Positions 1 to 8,157 of a DNA stretch of 56,000 bases are shown here, in pieces. This DNA is from JAFGRR01 sp964563855. Lineage in GTDB: Bacteria > Planctomycetota > Phycisphaerae > UBA1845 > Fen-1342. Positions within the stretch are counted from its first letter, which is position 1, and each line of letters starts with the position of its first letter. The stretch lies in the NCBI GenBank assembly GCA_964563855.1, contig CAZLYU010000020.1:1-56000 (forward strand). The letters are read 5' to 3'. The translations under genes and the position numbers were made by a program. The notes under the pieces are model-generated. The model was given only the letters and a program-made list of their open reading frames with translations. It did not search any database and was not told where the DNA came from.

Positions 1-1
1 G

Positions 2-469
2 CTGGTGGGGGCGGGGCGTTCGCGTGGGCGACCGCGGCCGGTCCCGGGGCTTTTGCCGTTGTTGCTGCTCGAAAGCGCGCTTCTGACGCTGCCGCTACTG
101 GTTCTGATGCGGGTTCCGTTGGCGGTGGGCGGGTTGGCGGGCATGGCGTCGGCGGTTGGCGCAGGCATCTATGAGGAAGTGATTTTTCGGGCGGGGCTGC
201 TGGGGGGGATGGTGTGGTTGGTGAGCGCGTGGCGACCGACGTGGCGGCAACGCGGGTTGCTGGCGGCGCTGGTGATCTCGAGCATTGCGTTCAGCGCGTC
301 GCACTTCGCACCGTTTGGCGCGCTGCCGTTGAGCATGGCGCCGGCGGTGCGGTTGTGTCTGGCGGGGCTGTACCTGGGGCTGATCTTTCTGGGTCGCGGG
401 CTGGGGATCGTCGCTGGAACACATGTTGCCTACAACGTTGTGTTGGTGCTGGCGTCGCCGGAAGCGTAA
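2..469 (+). CDS. CPBP-family intramembrane protease, C-terminal part (5' end cut by window)
   Basis: This is the C-terminal portion of a polytopic membrane protein of the CPBP (CAAX protease and bacteriocin-processing, Abi) family. The frame is open to the left edge, so the true start lies outside. Diagnostic motifs are visible: EEVIFR supplies the paired glutamates and the arginine of motif 1, FSASHF supplies the F-x-x-x-H motif 2, and HVAYN near the C-terminus is motif 3. Several hydrophobic segments separate them. The family contains glutamic-type intramembrane endopeptidases, some acting on prenylated proteins and some on bacteriocins; the substrate here cannot be told. The family assignment is firm because all three motifs are present in order; function beyond that is open. 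Confidence 0.8.
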   Translation: MVGAGRSRGRPRPVPGLLPLLLLESALLTLPLLVLMRVPLAVGGLAGMASAVGAGIYEEVIFRAGLLGGMVWLVSAWRPTWRQRGLLAALVISSIAFSASHFAPFGALPLSMAPAVRLCLAGLYLGLIFLGRGLGIVAGTHVAYNVVLVLASPEA

Positions 470-606
470 TCGCAGACTTTCGTCGCTGTTATCGGAAATT
501 CAATTCCGTTTCAGGCGACAGCGGCATGCTTTGTTTAGGCGGTTCCGTCGGGCGACGCTATTGCAGCGTTGGCGGGATGGCCGTGACTGGAATGTAGGAA
601 AATGCA

Positions 607-1632
607 ATGAAGACATCGATCTCGACGAGCAGCGTGCTTGTGTGCAGTCTCGCGCTTTTGACGAGCTTCACATACGCACAGACGAACAATCGGGCCCAGC
701 AGGCGGGGTACAAAAGCAATCGCAACGCACTGCAAGACAATCAGGCGCCGAAGGACCTCCGCCTGATGCGGATGAGTCAGTTCTGGGGAACCGATACGAC
801 CAACAAGCAAGCCAACCGGATCGGTGAGATTGACGACGTCGCGATCGACATGGCGAACCATGGCGAGCTGCCGTATGTCGCCATCACGTTCGGGGGCGGG
901 TTGTTGGACATTGGGGATAAGTGGGTCGCGGTGCCGTTTGACGCGCTGAAGATCATCGGCGTGCACCACAATCAGGTCGTCGTCCCGGTCGACCGGAACA
1001 CGGTGAAGTCAGCGAAGGGGTTTGACCCCGGCGGTGAGTGGCCGACGACGGGGGAGGTCTCGCTGCTGACGCAGGATGGCCATGACATGATGAAGGAGAA
1101 TCGTCAGCATCGCTACGCACACAAGGATGCGCGGACGCGGAATCAGTCGGAGCGTAACGACGCGCGTCGTCAGGCGAGCGATCAGGCGAATGCGCGTGGC
1201 GATCAGCAACAGAAGATGCAGTCGCGACGCGCTGCTGACATTGTGCGAATGACCAAGATTCTCGATAAGGACGCGTACGACGGCCAGGGCAAGAAGCTCG
1301 GCCGATTCGCTGACCTGCTTTTCGATCCCGATCGCGGCCGTTTGGTCGCCGCCGTCATCGAGCCGGAGGCCGACGGTCTGGAGGAACGGGTGGAGAAGAT
1401 GACCAAGGGCGGTGAACTGATCGTGATTCCTTGGAGTGCGGTGAAGTCGCACCGTGACGGCAAGACGACGCTCGACTTGTCGGCCCAGCAGATGGCGGGC
1501 TACCCGAAGTTGTCGTGGGATAACTGGCGGGAGCAGTTCGATAAGAACGCGGTTGCGTCGCTTTACCAGCGCGACGGTGAGACGGTTTACTGGAGTGTGA
1601 TGATCGAGCCGCCGGCGCCGAATCGCGGCTAA
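607..1632 (+). CDS. Secreted protein with two PRC-barrel domains
   Basis: The 341-residue product begins with a signal peptide (about residues 1-24, cleavage after TYA). Two PRC-barrel-like regions follow: residues about 55-120 (from LRLMRMSQFWG, with IGEIDDVAID and WVAVPFDALKI) and about 213-285 (from IVRMTKILDKDAYD, with GRFADLLFDPDRGR and VIPWSAVK). A charged, Gln/Arg/Asp-rich linker joins them. PRC barrels are small beta domains found in RimM, in photosynthetic reaction-centre H subunits and in many exported stress proteins; this export-plus-two-barrels layout matches the exported type. The start ATG has an AGGA about 6 bases upstream. A strong intrinsic terminator follows at 1681, so it is probably monocistronic. 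Molecular role unknown. Confidence 0.8.
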   Translation: MKTSISTSSVLVCSLALLTSFTYAQTNNRAQQAGYKSNRNALQDNQAPKDLRLMRMSQFWGTDTTNKQANRIGEIDDVAIDMANHGELPYVAITFGGGLLDIGDKWVAVPFDALKIIGVHHNQVVVPVDRNTVKSAKGFDPGGEWPTTGEVSLLTQDGHDMMKENRQHRYAHKDARTRNQSERNDARRQASDQANARGDQQQKMQSRRAADIVRMTKILDKDAYDGQGKKLGRFADLLFDPDRGRLVAAVIEPEADGLEERVEKMTKGGELIVIPWSAVKSHRDGKTTLDLSAQQMAGYPKLSWDNWREQFDKNAVASLYQRDGETVYWSVMIEPPAPNRG

Positions 1633-1680
1633 CACGATTTATCGCTGTCGCGGATCCGCCTGCGAAGCAAATTCGACGAA

Positions 1681-1718
1681 GCAGTCGAGCGGCAACCCCG
1701 CTCGGCTGCTCTTTCTTT
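1681..1718 (+). terminator. Intrinsic terminator after the PRC-barrel gene
   Basis: A 12-bp stem (1681-1692 with 1698-1709, one G-T pair) closes a 5-base loop and is followed directly by the T-rich run TCTTTCTTT. It lies 49 bases after the stop of the preceding gene. Confidence 0.85.
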
Positions 1719-1840
1719 GTGGTCGGGCTTCGGTTGCAGATGCAGCCAGGGTCTGGTCGCAGATGTTTCATCATCGCGGCGTGGAAGCGGTTGTCGCTCG
1801 CAGCTCGGCGAGGCGGTAGGGTTTTGGAGGGACGGCTGGG

Positions 1841-2755
1841 ATGTCGAGCCGTCACGCGTTTGTTCGCGACTCCGGACCGCACCAGATGACGCTGCCCTAC
1901 GACTACGTCGACGCAAAGCTCCACGAACGCCGTGAGCGCGTGTTCCTGATTCTGGCCGGGTTATTCCTGGGAACTTTGGCGATGCTCAATATCTTGGGCA
2001 TCAGCCGGTTCATCGTCCTGGCTTCGTACGGACCAGACGTTGAGGGTGGGGAGTGGTTCCTGCGGTGGGGGGTTCCGAACTTCATTTCGAACTGGACGTT
2101 TGCGGTCGCGGTGGGGGTGCTGCCTTACCCACTGACATTTCTGTGCACGGATTTCATCTCTGAGCTCTACGGCCGGCGTCGAGCGAATTTCGTCGTGTTT
2201 GTTGGGTTGTTGCTGAACATCTGGGTGGTGCTCATTTTGTGGCTGGGCGGCGTGCTGCCGGGGTTCAACGTGATCGACCCTGCGACGCAGATGCCGGCGC
2301 CGCCGCAATGGGATGCGGAGAAGGGCGTCTATCCGGAGACGGGCTGGACGTTTTTCCAGGTGCGCAACCTGGCGTTCGGCGCGGTAACTGCTTCAATGTG
2401 CGCGTACCTGGCGGCGCAGTTTGTCGACGTCTACATGTTCCACTTCTGGAAGCGGTTGACGCGGGGCAAGCACCTATGGCTGCGGAACAACGGTTCGACG
2501 CTGGTGTCACAGTTTGTCGACACGACGGCGGTGATCCTGATTACACACTTTTATGCGCATGCGTTGCCGGTGGATGACAGCCGCGATATCTGGCCGCAGC
2601 TCTGGCTCTTCATCGCGTCGGGCTATGTGTTCAAGCTGATTGCCGGATTAGTGGATACGGTTCCGTTTTACGTGGGCTCCCACTACCTATCGCGCTATCT
2701 ACGTATTGACCCGAATCGCGAACATCGCGAGGCCGACTTGCTTCTCAAACCTTAG
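1841..2755 (+). CDS. Queuosine-precursor transporter family membrane protein (YhhQ/Vut_1-like)
   Basis: A 304-residue polytopic membrane protein. Several hydrophobic helices are visible, and stretches such as LTFLCTDFISELYGRR and FVDTTAVILITHF resemble the VUT/YhhQ family (PF02592), whose Escherichia coli member imports the queuosine precursors preQ0/preQ1 for tRNA modification. The protein is longer than E. coli YhhQ (about 220 residues) owing to an N-terminal extension and a loop near residue 145 (NVIDPATQMPAPPQW). The ATG at 1841 has GGAGGG about 9 bases upstream, which supports this start over the internal ATG at 1886. No queuosine synthesis gene is adjacent, so the substrate is inferred from family only. 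Confidence 0.75.
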   Translation: MSSRHAFVRDSGPHQMTLPYDYVDAKLHERRERVFLILAGLFLGTLAMLNILGISRFIVLASYGPDVEGGEWFLRWGVPNFISNWTFAVAVGVLPYPLTFLCTDFISELYGRRRANFVVFVGLLLNIWVVLILWLGGVLPGFNVIDPATQMPAPPQWDAEKGVYPETGWTFFQVRNLAFGAVTASMCAYLAAQFVDVYMFHFWKRLTRGKHLWLRNNGSTLVSQFVDTTAVILITHFYAHALPVDDSRDIWPQLWLFIASGYVFKLIAGLVDTVPFYVGSHYLSRYLRIDPNREHREADLLLKP

Positions 2756-3064
2756 GCGCTTTGGACCTGCGGGATGTTCTGGTCCGCTAACCCGCACTCG
2801 CGCTCACGTGTGAAGAACTCGCGAGCGGAGGTGATAACTGTCCGCCGATGGCGGAGAGCGCTCCGTAATGTAGACATTTTCGGAATGGCAGCCGAATGAG
2901 CGTGCGTATGGATGGGGTCATAAGTTATGGGGCTGGGTGAGTTGTCTTCTAAATGTATAGTTCGTATTGCTCGCCGCCGCTTCAGTGTGCTATACCGAGT
3001 ATGGCGGGCGCAGATCGTGTCAGCCGCACGACTTCGGGTAAGAGGATCCTGGTAGAGGGAGAGA
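2756..3064. other. 309-bp intergenic region, no gene seen
   Basis: The stretch between the transporter and the first PEP-CTERM gene holds no credible coding frame. It is less GC-rich than its surroundings in the middle (about 2930-3000), as expected for a promoter region, but I could not pick a convincing -35/-10 pair. It ends with a purine-rich ribosome-binding site (GAGGGAGAG) just before the gene at 3065. Confidence 0.5.
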
Positions 3065-3862
3065 ATGATGCGTAAGGGCCTTTTGATGATGAGCGGTCTG
3101 GTGCTGGCGACCGCCGCGAACGCCGGTTTTACGACGATCGGCGGGAGTGGTGAGCCTGGCATCCAGTCGAACTTCAACGCTGTCTACGGCAGCGTGTCGG
3201 GTTTCGACGTGGACGGGACGTTCACGGCGGGCGATTACGAGTTCAAGCGTGTGCAGGACTTCGTCGGAGGCAACTTGCTCGACACGGGCTCGTTGCTCGA
3301 CATGTCGACGTTTAGTCACGGCACGTATGACCCGACGAGCCCGGGCACGGTGACCGATCAGTTGTGGACCGACGGGACGACCGACTTCGCCGGTCGGGTT
3401 CGCATCGCCGGCTTCTCGCAGAACTTCGGCATCGACTTCAACGCCGACACCGACGGCACGTCGCCGACGCTGGACAATCCGCCGGGTACGATCCTGAGTA
3501 TCAACACGAATCCGGGGATCTTCCCGGTTGGCGGCGCCGGCCCGACTGGTACGTATGACTTCGCGCTCGGCGATGTTTGGGCGTGGGCTCGCGAGGGCGG
3601 CGCCAGAGGGCCGCACAATTCGTACGCCGCCGACAACACCGGCACCGGCAGCCCGGCTGACAACATGATCACCTGGTCGTTCCGCAACACGCTGACGAAC
3701 CAGATGGGCTTCCTCGTCGCGTTTGACGACGACGGGGCCAACGTCGACCGCGACTACAACGACTTCTGGGTCGAGATCGCGATCGTCCCGAGCCCCAGCG
3801 CAGTTCTGCTGGGTATGGTCGGCCTGGGCGCTCTCGCGGGCGTCACGCGTCGCTTCCGCTAA
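3065..3862 (+). CDS. PEP-CTERM sorting-domain protein
   Basis: A 265-residue exported protein with a signal peptide (residues about 1-20, ending ATAANA). The C-terminus is a PEP-CTERM-type sorting signal in a variant form: VPSPSAVLLGMVGLGALAG followed by TRRFR, that is a short Pro-containing motif, a hydrophobic segment and an Arg-rich tail. Just before it, DDDGANVDRDYNDFWVEI has the acidic DxDYND pattern common in such proteins. Such proteins are recognised by an exosortase of the EpsH/XrtA type and moved to the cell surface; no exosortase lies in this window. Two adjacent ATGs (3065 and 3068) follow GAGGGAGAG. The mature domain is not recognised. Confidence 0.8.
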   Translation: MMRKGLLMMSGLVLATAANAGFTTIGGSGEPGIQSNFNAVYGSVSGFDVDGTFTAGDYEFKRVQDFVGGNLLDTGSLLDMSTFSHGTYDPTSPGTVTDQLWTDGTTDFAGRVRIAGFSQNFGIDFNADTDGTSPTLDNPPGTILSINTNPGIFPVGGAGPTGTYDFALGDVWAWAREGGARGPHNSYAADNTGTGSPADNMITWSFRNTLTNQMGFLVAFDDDGANVDRDYNDFWVEIAIVPSPSAVLLGMVGLGALAGVTRRFR

Positions 3863-3912
3863 ACAGCGGCGCAGCGGCTGAGCCGATCCCGACCATCGGA
3901 TCCATATGTGAG

Positions 3913-3949
3913 ACGGCCGGACTCGATGAGGGTCCGGCCGTTCTTGTGT
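3913..3949 (+). terminator. Intrinsic terminator after the PEP-CTERM gene
   Basis: A perfect 10-bp stem (ACGGCCGGAC at 3913-3922 with its complement at 3932-3941) encloses a 9-base loop and runs into TTCTTGTGTT. It sits 50 bases after the stop codon at 3862. Confidence 0.8.
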
Positions 3950-4007
3950 TGACGGTGCGCTCTGTTGGGCAACGCCGGTTTCGCCGCGCCGCGCCTGCAG
4001 GCGAACC

Positions 4008-4358
4008 TCAGGAGACCCCCGATCCGGGCTCGATCTCCTTCTCCGGCGTGACGAAGATGACCTTGTCGCGGGCGTCGTTGCTGGCAGCGAGCAGCATGCC
4101 CTGGCTCTCGAGGCCGCGCATGCTGCGCGGCGCCAGATTCGCCACGATCACGATCTGTCGACCCACGAGGTCGCTGGCTTCGTAGTAGCCGCGCAAGCCG
4201 GCGATGATCTGCCGCCCGCCGCGTCCGTCGTCGACCTGCAGCACGAACAGCTTGTCGGCGTTGGGGTGCTCCTCGGCCGACTTGACCGTCGCCACGCGCA
4301 GGTCGAGCTTGGCGAAGTCGTCGAACTGAATGACCGCAGGGGATTCCGCTTCCGCCAT
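4008..4358 (-). CDS. Free-standing tRNA-binding domain protein (MetRS beta/CsaA-like)
   Basis: The 116-residue product is a single OB-fold tRNA-binding domain of the type found at the C-terminus of methionyl-tRNA synthetase and in Trbp111/CsaA. Family features are FDDFAKLDLRVATV at residues about 12-25, HPNADKLFVLQVD, RQIIAGLRGYY, VGRQIVIVANL and the closing RGLESQGMLLAAS. No synthetase catalytic domain is joined to it. The start ATG at 4358 has AGGAG 9 bases upstream. It may act as a detached MetRS tRNA-binding subunit or as a CsaA-like chaperone; sequence alone favours the MetRS beta-like group. The gene upstream on the same strand is separated by about 400 bp of repeats. Confidence 0.88.
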   Translation of the reverse strand: MAEAESPAVIQFDDFAKLDLRVATVKSAEEHPNADKLFVLQVDDGRGGRQIIAGLRGYYEASDLVGRQIVIVANLAPRSMRGLESQGMLLAASNDARDKVIFVTPEKEIEPGSGVS

Positions 4359-4423
4359 CGTTTGTGCTCCTGTACGGGGATCGTTGGTGGGTAGGGTATC
4401 ACGTGGGGCGTGGTCGGCCTACC

Positions 4424-4497
4424 GGGGTTCGGGGTTCAAGGTTCAAGGTTCAAGGTCCAGGGTTCAAGGTCCAGGGTTCAGGGTTCAGGGTTCACGG
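4424..4497. repeat. Imperfect GGTTCA/GGTCCA short-repeat array, left arm
   Basis: Seven to nine tandem imperfect heptamer-like units built from GGGTTCA, GGTTCAA and GGTCCAG. The segment 4454-4473 is exactly the reverse complement of 4642-4661 (20 bases) in the right arm. No coding function is apparent. Confidence 0.85.
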
Positions 4498-4634
4498 TTT
4501 GGCGTGCGGTTTGCGGCTAGCGACGTCCCGGCGTGCGTTGCAGCGTGACCCGGGCATCGCTTGCAGCGCGTGAGCCAGGGGACGGTTCACCACGCCACTC
4601 CAGTCGCCATGGGGCAAGTTTCGCACCCGCAGCC

Positions 4635-4746
4635 GGAACCATGGACCTTGAACCCTGGACCGTGGACCGGGTACGTGAACCACGGACCCTGACAGACCAC
4701 GACCCGAGGCGTTTGAACTCTGGACCGTGAACTGTGGACCGTGAAG
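4635..4746. repeat. Inverted counterpart of the short-repeat array, right arm
   Basis: Repeated units of GGACC, TGAACC and TGGACCGTGAA, the complementary form of the left array. The exact 20-base inverted match is 4642-4661 with 4454-4473; flanking units match imperfectly (GTGAACCACGG, CTGGACCGTGAACTG). About 137 bp of ordinary GC-rich sequence separates the arms, so the transcript could fold into a long imperfect hairpin. Together with 4498-4634 this accounts for the gene-free stretch 4359-4764. Confidence 0.8.
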
Positions 4747-4764
4747 CTCGGAACATTGCCCGCC

Positions 4765-5805
4765 CTATGTTCGCGGCTGGCTGCTGCTCACGCCCTCCAG
4801 CAGTAGCGTCGGCCAGGCGAAGTTGGAGAACACGCCGCCCGTGTGCCAGAAGATCGCCGGGCGCTCGCGGCCCAGCTTGCCGGCCCGCACGGCGTCGAGG
4901 AAGGCGGCGAACGCTTTACCGGTGTAGACCGGGTCGAGCATCACGCCTTCGAGGTGCGCGAGCATTTTGATTGCGTGAACGTCTTCGTCGTAGGGGATCG
5001 CGTAGCCGTCGCCCACATAACCGTCGATGAACTTCAGCAGCGAGGGTTCGATGTCTACGCCGAGCGACCACTCGCCGGCGGTCGTGACGCACAGTTGCAG
5101 CACGTTCTCCGTGTGATGCGCGATGTCGTCGCTCACGGGCACGGCGGTGAGCTGCACGTCATGGCGCGCGTGCAGATATTTGCCCAGCAGCAGCCCCGCA
5201 TAGGTGGCGCCCGACGAGATCGCGACGACGACGTCGCATGGGCCGATCTGGGCGGCGTCGAGCTGCTGCGCGAGTTCCGCGAATGCACGCATGTAGCCCC
5301 AGCAGCCGAGCGGCTCCGAAGCGCCCATCGGTGTGTAGCGCGGCTTGCGGCCGGCGGCGCGCAGGTCGTCGCACACGTCGGCGATGATCTCGGCCTTGCG
5401 CCTTGTGTAGTCTTCGCGCGAATAGCAACGCGTTTCGGCGCCGAACAGGCTGTCGAGCAGATGGTTGCCGTTGATGTCCGTCGGCGGAAAGGGGCGGAAG
5501 AGCAGCGTGCAGTGCAGGCCGAGCCGGGCGGCGACAGCGGCGGCGGCGCGGCAGTGGTTCGATTGCGCCGTGCCTTCCGTGACGATCGCATCGGCGCCGT
5601 CGAGCTGCATGTCGGCGAAGACGTATTCGAGCTTGCGGATCTTGTTGCCCGACGTTTCGACGCCGGTGTAGTCGTCGCGCTTCAGCCAGAGCCGCGCGTC
5701 GCCGAGCTCGGCGCTCAGGCGTTCGAGTTTGACGAGCGGTGTTGGGAGCGCGGCGAGCGCGAGGCGCGGCGGTTCGTTGGGGGCGAGCTGAGCGGCGCTG
5801 ATCAT
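4765..5805 (-). CDS. PLP-dependent enzyme, D-cysteine desulfhydrase / ACC deaminase family
   Basis: A 346-residue fold-type II PLP enzyme (tryptophan-synthase beta superfamily). The PLP lysine is K55 in SGNKIRKLEY, and GTAQSNHCR (about residues 77-85) is the phosphate/substrate loop typical of D-cysteine desulfhydrase and 1-aminocyclopropane-1-carboxylate deaminase. A glycine-rich phosphate-cup motif, SSGATYAGL, follows near residue 198. Length agrees with the family (about 330-340). Members break D-cysteine to pyruvate, sulfide and ammonia, or open the cyclopropane ring of ACC; bacterial genomes more often hold the desulfhydrase, but I cannot separate the two here. The start ATG has GGAGG 12 bases upstream. 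No cofactor or sulfur gene is adjacent. Confidence 0.85.
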   Translation of the reverse strand: MISAAQLAPNEPPRLALAALPTPLVKLERLSAELGDARLWLKRDDYTGVETSGNKIRKLEYVFADMQLDGADAIVTEGTAQSNHCRAAAAVAARLGLHCTLLFRPFPPTDINGNHLLDSLFGAETRCYSREDYTRRKAEIIADVCDDLRAAGRKPRYTPMGASEPLGCWGYMRAFAELAQQLDAAQIGPCDVVVAISSGATYAGLLLGKYLHARHDVQLTAVPVSDDIAHHTENVLQLCVTTAGEWSLGVDIEPSLLKFIDGYVGDGYAIPYDEDVHAIKMLAHLEGVMLDPVYTGKAFAAFLDAVRAGKLGRERPAIFWHTGGVFSNFAWPTLLLEGVSSSQPRT

Positions 5806-5925
5806 CGGCGGTCTCGGCCTCCGTGCGGTGAGCCTGCGAAGCAGTGTAACCGTCGGCGCGGGACGCTGGCACCGGGTTGTGGCGGGCGCAACGCTCCGCC
5901 GGCAGCGCCGCGTGAACGATCAATT

Positions 5926-5938
5926 CGAACTAAGTTCG
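5926..5938. promoter_or_regulatory. 13-base palindrome followed by a T run
   Basis: CGAACTAAGTTCG is a perfect palindrome around a central A, followed by GTTTTTC. It lies between the divergent genes starting at 5805 and 6098 and could be an operator or a weak terminator. This is sequence pattern only. Confidence 0.3.
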
Positions 5939-6097
5939 GTTTTTCGCTTGCATCCATGGGTGTACGGCCGTTACAAGGAAGTTTGCAGGAAAGAGGACCG
6001 GCGGAGTGCGTTGAGGAGCGTGCTCTTGCAGGCACACGTGGGCAGGTAACAGGGCCGTACCGCACGTGGTGAACCATCACTTCTGAGGAGGAGCACC

Positions 6098-6922
6098 ATG
6101 AACAAGCTCTCGATCTGTGTGTGCGCGCTGGGCGCGCTTTGTGTTGCGTCGGCTGACGCCCGTTTGTTTGTCGGCACCGACGATTTCGGTTCGACCGCGT
6201 TGAACGCGTGGGAAGTTGACGTGTCTGACAGCAGCTCGTCGCTGCTGTGGGGCGGCGGCATGCCTGAGGTATGGGGCATGTCGGCGGATCCCGCGACCGA
6301 AACGCTCTACGTTGCGGACGCCACGGAACTCTACTCGGGTACGGTCAGCAACGCCCCGCCGACGGTGGTCGGCAACTTCCGTTTGCCCGGCGACACGACG
6401 AACCTGTCGTTTGTGGGTCTCGCATTCGGCGAAGGCAAGGTCTGGGGCAGCCGCAGCAGCAACAGCACCGCGGCGCCGGAAGGCATCTACCTGGTCGACC
6501 CGGCGACGGCCGAAGTGACGCTGCAGTTCGCCGTTCCGTCGGCTGACTACGACTTCGGCGGCTTGGCCTACAACCCCGATGACGGTCTGTTTTACGGCAC
6601 CAGCGATGACACCAGTGGTCCTGGCGGCGCCGGCCTCTACTCGATCGACATCGACAAAGGCGTGATCGACTTCGTGACCGCGTACCCGGCCGGTGAGACC
6701 GACATCGACGGTCTCGCGATCGGTGACGGCGTTGCTTACCTGACCGAAGACGAGAGCGGCCAGAGCATTCACCCGTACGACCTCGCGACAGGCATGTACC
6801 TGACTTCGCTCACCCATCCGTCGCCGACCAACGAGATCTTCTCGGGCGCCGCGTGGATTCCCGAGCCGACGTCGCTGTCGCTGCTCATCGCGGGCGCGCT
6901 GATGCTGCGTCGCCGTCGCTAA
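6098..6922 (+). CDS. PEP-CTERM protein, beta-propeller-like (paralogue A)
   Basis: A 274-residue exported protein. Residues 1-21 form a signal peptide (ending VASADA), and the C-terminus carries a classic PEP-CTERM signal: IPEPTSLSLLIAGALML and the tail RRRR. The mature part holds repeating short blades with YVAD/GLYSID-type strands, for example FGGLAYNPDDGLFYGTSDD, GLYSIDIDKGVIDFV and YPAGETDIDGLAIGDG. These are matched block for block in the gene at 7195, so the two are tandem duplicates. The ribosome-binding site is GAGGAGGAG, 6 bases before the ATG. Expected fate is surface display through exosortase processing; the ligand or enzyme activity is unknown. Confidence 0.85.
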   Translation: MNKLSICVCALGALCVASADARLFVGTDDFGSTALNAWEVDVSDSSSSLLWGGGMPEVWGMSADPATETLYVADATELYSGTVSNAPPTVVGNFRLPGDTTNLSFVGLAFGEGKVWGSRSSNSTAAPEGIYLVDPATAEVTLQFAVPSADYDFGGLAYNPDDGLFYGTSDDTSGPGGAGLYSIDIDKGVIDFVTAYPAGETDIDGLAIGDGVAYLTEDESGQSIHPYDLATGMYLTSLTHPSPTNEIFSGAAWIPEPTSLSLLIAGALMLRRRR

Positions 6923-6948
6923 GGCGGCATTTGCGAGCCTTTCGACTT

Positions 6949-6965
6949 CCGCCCCGCGAGGGCGG
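6949..6965 (+). terminator. GC hairpin after the first propeller gene
   Basis: CCGCCC (6949-6954) pairs with GGGCGG (6960-6965) over a 5-base loop, 27 bases after the stop. There is no clear T run, so termination is only possible. Confidence 0.4.
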
Positions 6966-7084
6966 GGGTCGGGCTTGATCCTGATAAGTTCGACCGCGCT
7001 TGGCTGGAGTCGACATCGATGTTCCAGCGTAGCCTCGGGGTGAGTTGCCGCTGTACGCCGTTACACGCCAATCTCCGTCCGAGA

Positions 7085-7112
7085 AAACGCCGTCACGGTT
7101 GTGGCGGCGTTT
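7085..7112 (+). terminator. Second hairpin in the gap before 7195
   Basis: AAACGCCG (7085-7092) pairs perfectly with CGGCGTTT (7105-7112); the stem has A residues on the 5' side and T residues on the 3' side, with a 12-base loop. It may terminate read-through from the gene ending at 6922 or act in the leader of the gene at 7195. Confidence 0.45.
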
Positions 7113-7194
7113 GGTCGTTTGAGAACGGACTGATGCGCGCGGCGCCCGGTTTGGCGCCGCGTCGCAAGCTCACATTTTTGCAGGAGTAAAGAGG

Positions 7195-8118
7195 ATGCTT
7201 ACCCGAAACCATGTTGCGCCGGCGGCCGTGCTGTCGGTGCTGCTGGCCGTTTCCGCCCACGCGCAGTTCGTCGGCGGCATCACGAAGCCGGTCTTCGGCT
7301 CGAACCCGCCCGAGGTCTTTCTGTTCACGCCGGGTCAGCCGGATCAATTCCTGCTCAATCCTGAGAATGCGCCGCAGGTCATGTCGTCTGCGCCTGGGTT
7401 CAGCGGGCTCGCGGCCGATGAAGCCAATCAGCGGCTTCTGGCCGGCACGACGAACGGAACGACGACCGGCATCTACTCGATCGATTACGCCACGCTGACG
7501 CCGACCTTCCTGACGACCACGCTGCGCGACGACGGCGGCAACGGGCCGGTGATGGACGGTTTGGCGTATGACAGTGCGCGCGGCGTGTTGTATGGCACGC
7601 GTCAGCTTGGGGGGAGCACCGGCGCGGAAGGGCTCTACACCATCGATATCGCGTCCGGCGCCACGCAACTCGTTTTCGAGTACGAGCCGGTCGGCAGCAG
7701 TGCGTTTCAGATCGGCGGCATTGACTACGACGCCATGACTGACCGGATCTACCTCGCGGATGATGACGCCACCGGCGGGCGGAACATTTATAGCATTGAC
7801 GCGGCGAACCCGGCCCTCGGCCTGAACCTTGAGTTCGCGTACCCGGCCGGCGTGACCGATGTGGACGGCGTCGGGGCGGGAGACGGCAAGCTGTTCCTGT
7901 TGTCTGACGGCGTTGAGGGTAACGGCGGTCAGCATCGCATCGTCGATATCGCGACCGGAAACGTACTGGACACGCTCGCCAGCCCGTTCCCGGCTTACTC
8001 CGACTCGCCGCTGGGCAAGATCAACCCGTCGGGCGCCGGCGCCTTTGCACCGAGCATTCCGGAACCGTCCACGTTGGCGCTGTTCAGCCTGGTGCTGTTG
8101 GGTGTGCGTCGACGATAG
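7195..8118 (+). CDS. PEP-CTERM protein, beta-propeller-like (paralogue B)
   Basis: A 307-residue exported protein with a signal peptide (residues about 1-22, ending SAHA) and a PEP-CTERM C-terminus (IPEPSTLALFSLVLLG, then VRRR). It is a diverged duplicate of the gene at 6098: FQIGGIDYDAMTDRIYLADD, GRNIYSIDAANP and YPAGVTDVDGVGAGDGK correspond to FGGLAYNPDDGLFYGTSDD, GLYSIDIDKG and YPAGETDIDGLAIGDG of its neighbour. The repeated strands suggest a six- or seven-bladed propeller. AGGAG lies upstream of the ATG. It ends 39 bases from the end of the convergent neuC-like gene. Function unknown beyond surface location. Confidence 0.85.
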   Translation: MLTRNHVAPAAVLSVLLAVSAHAQFVGGITKPVFGSNPPEVFLFTPGQPDQFLLNPENAPQVMSSAPGFSGLAADEANQRLLAGTTNGTTTGIYSIDYATLTPTFLTTTLRDDGGNGPVMDGLAYDSARGVLYGTRQLGGSTGAEGLYTIDIASGATQLVFEYEPVGSSAFQIGGIDYDAMTDRIYLADDDATGGRNIYSIDAANPALGLNLEFAYPAGVTDVDGVGAGDGKLFLLSDGVEGNGGQHRIVDIATGNVLDTLASPFPAYSDSPLGKINPSGAGAFAPSIPEPSTLALFSLVLLGVRRR

Positions 8119-8157
8119 CGTGAGGATCACGGTCGCCGCGAATGATGCGGAGACGCC

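Noticed and set aside
4424..4746. CRISPR array or tRNA gene suggested by repeated GGTTCAA units
   Set aside because: Units are about 7 bases without spacers, so not CRISPR. GGTTCAA resembles a tRNA T-loop, but no cloverleaf arms or acceptor stem can be formed around it.
4843..6072. A 409-codon plus-strand open frame opposite the PLP enzyme gene
   Set aside because: It is antisense to a gene with clear catalytic motifs, has no family similarity and a biased Arg/Val/Ala/Glu content typical of shadow frames in GC-rich DNA.
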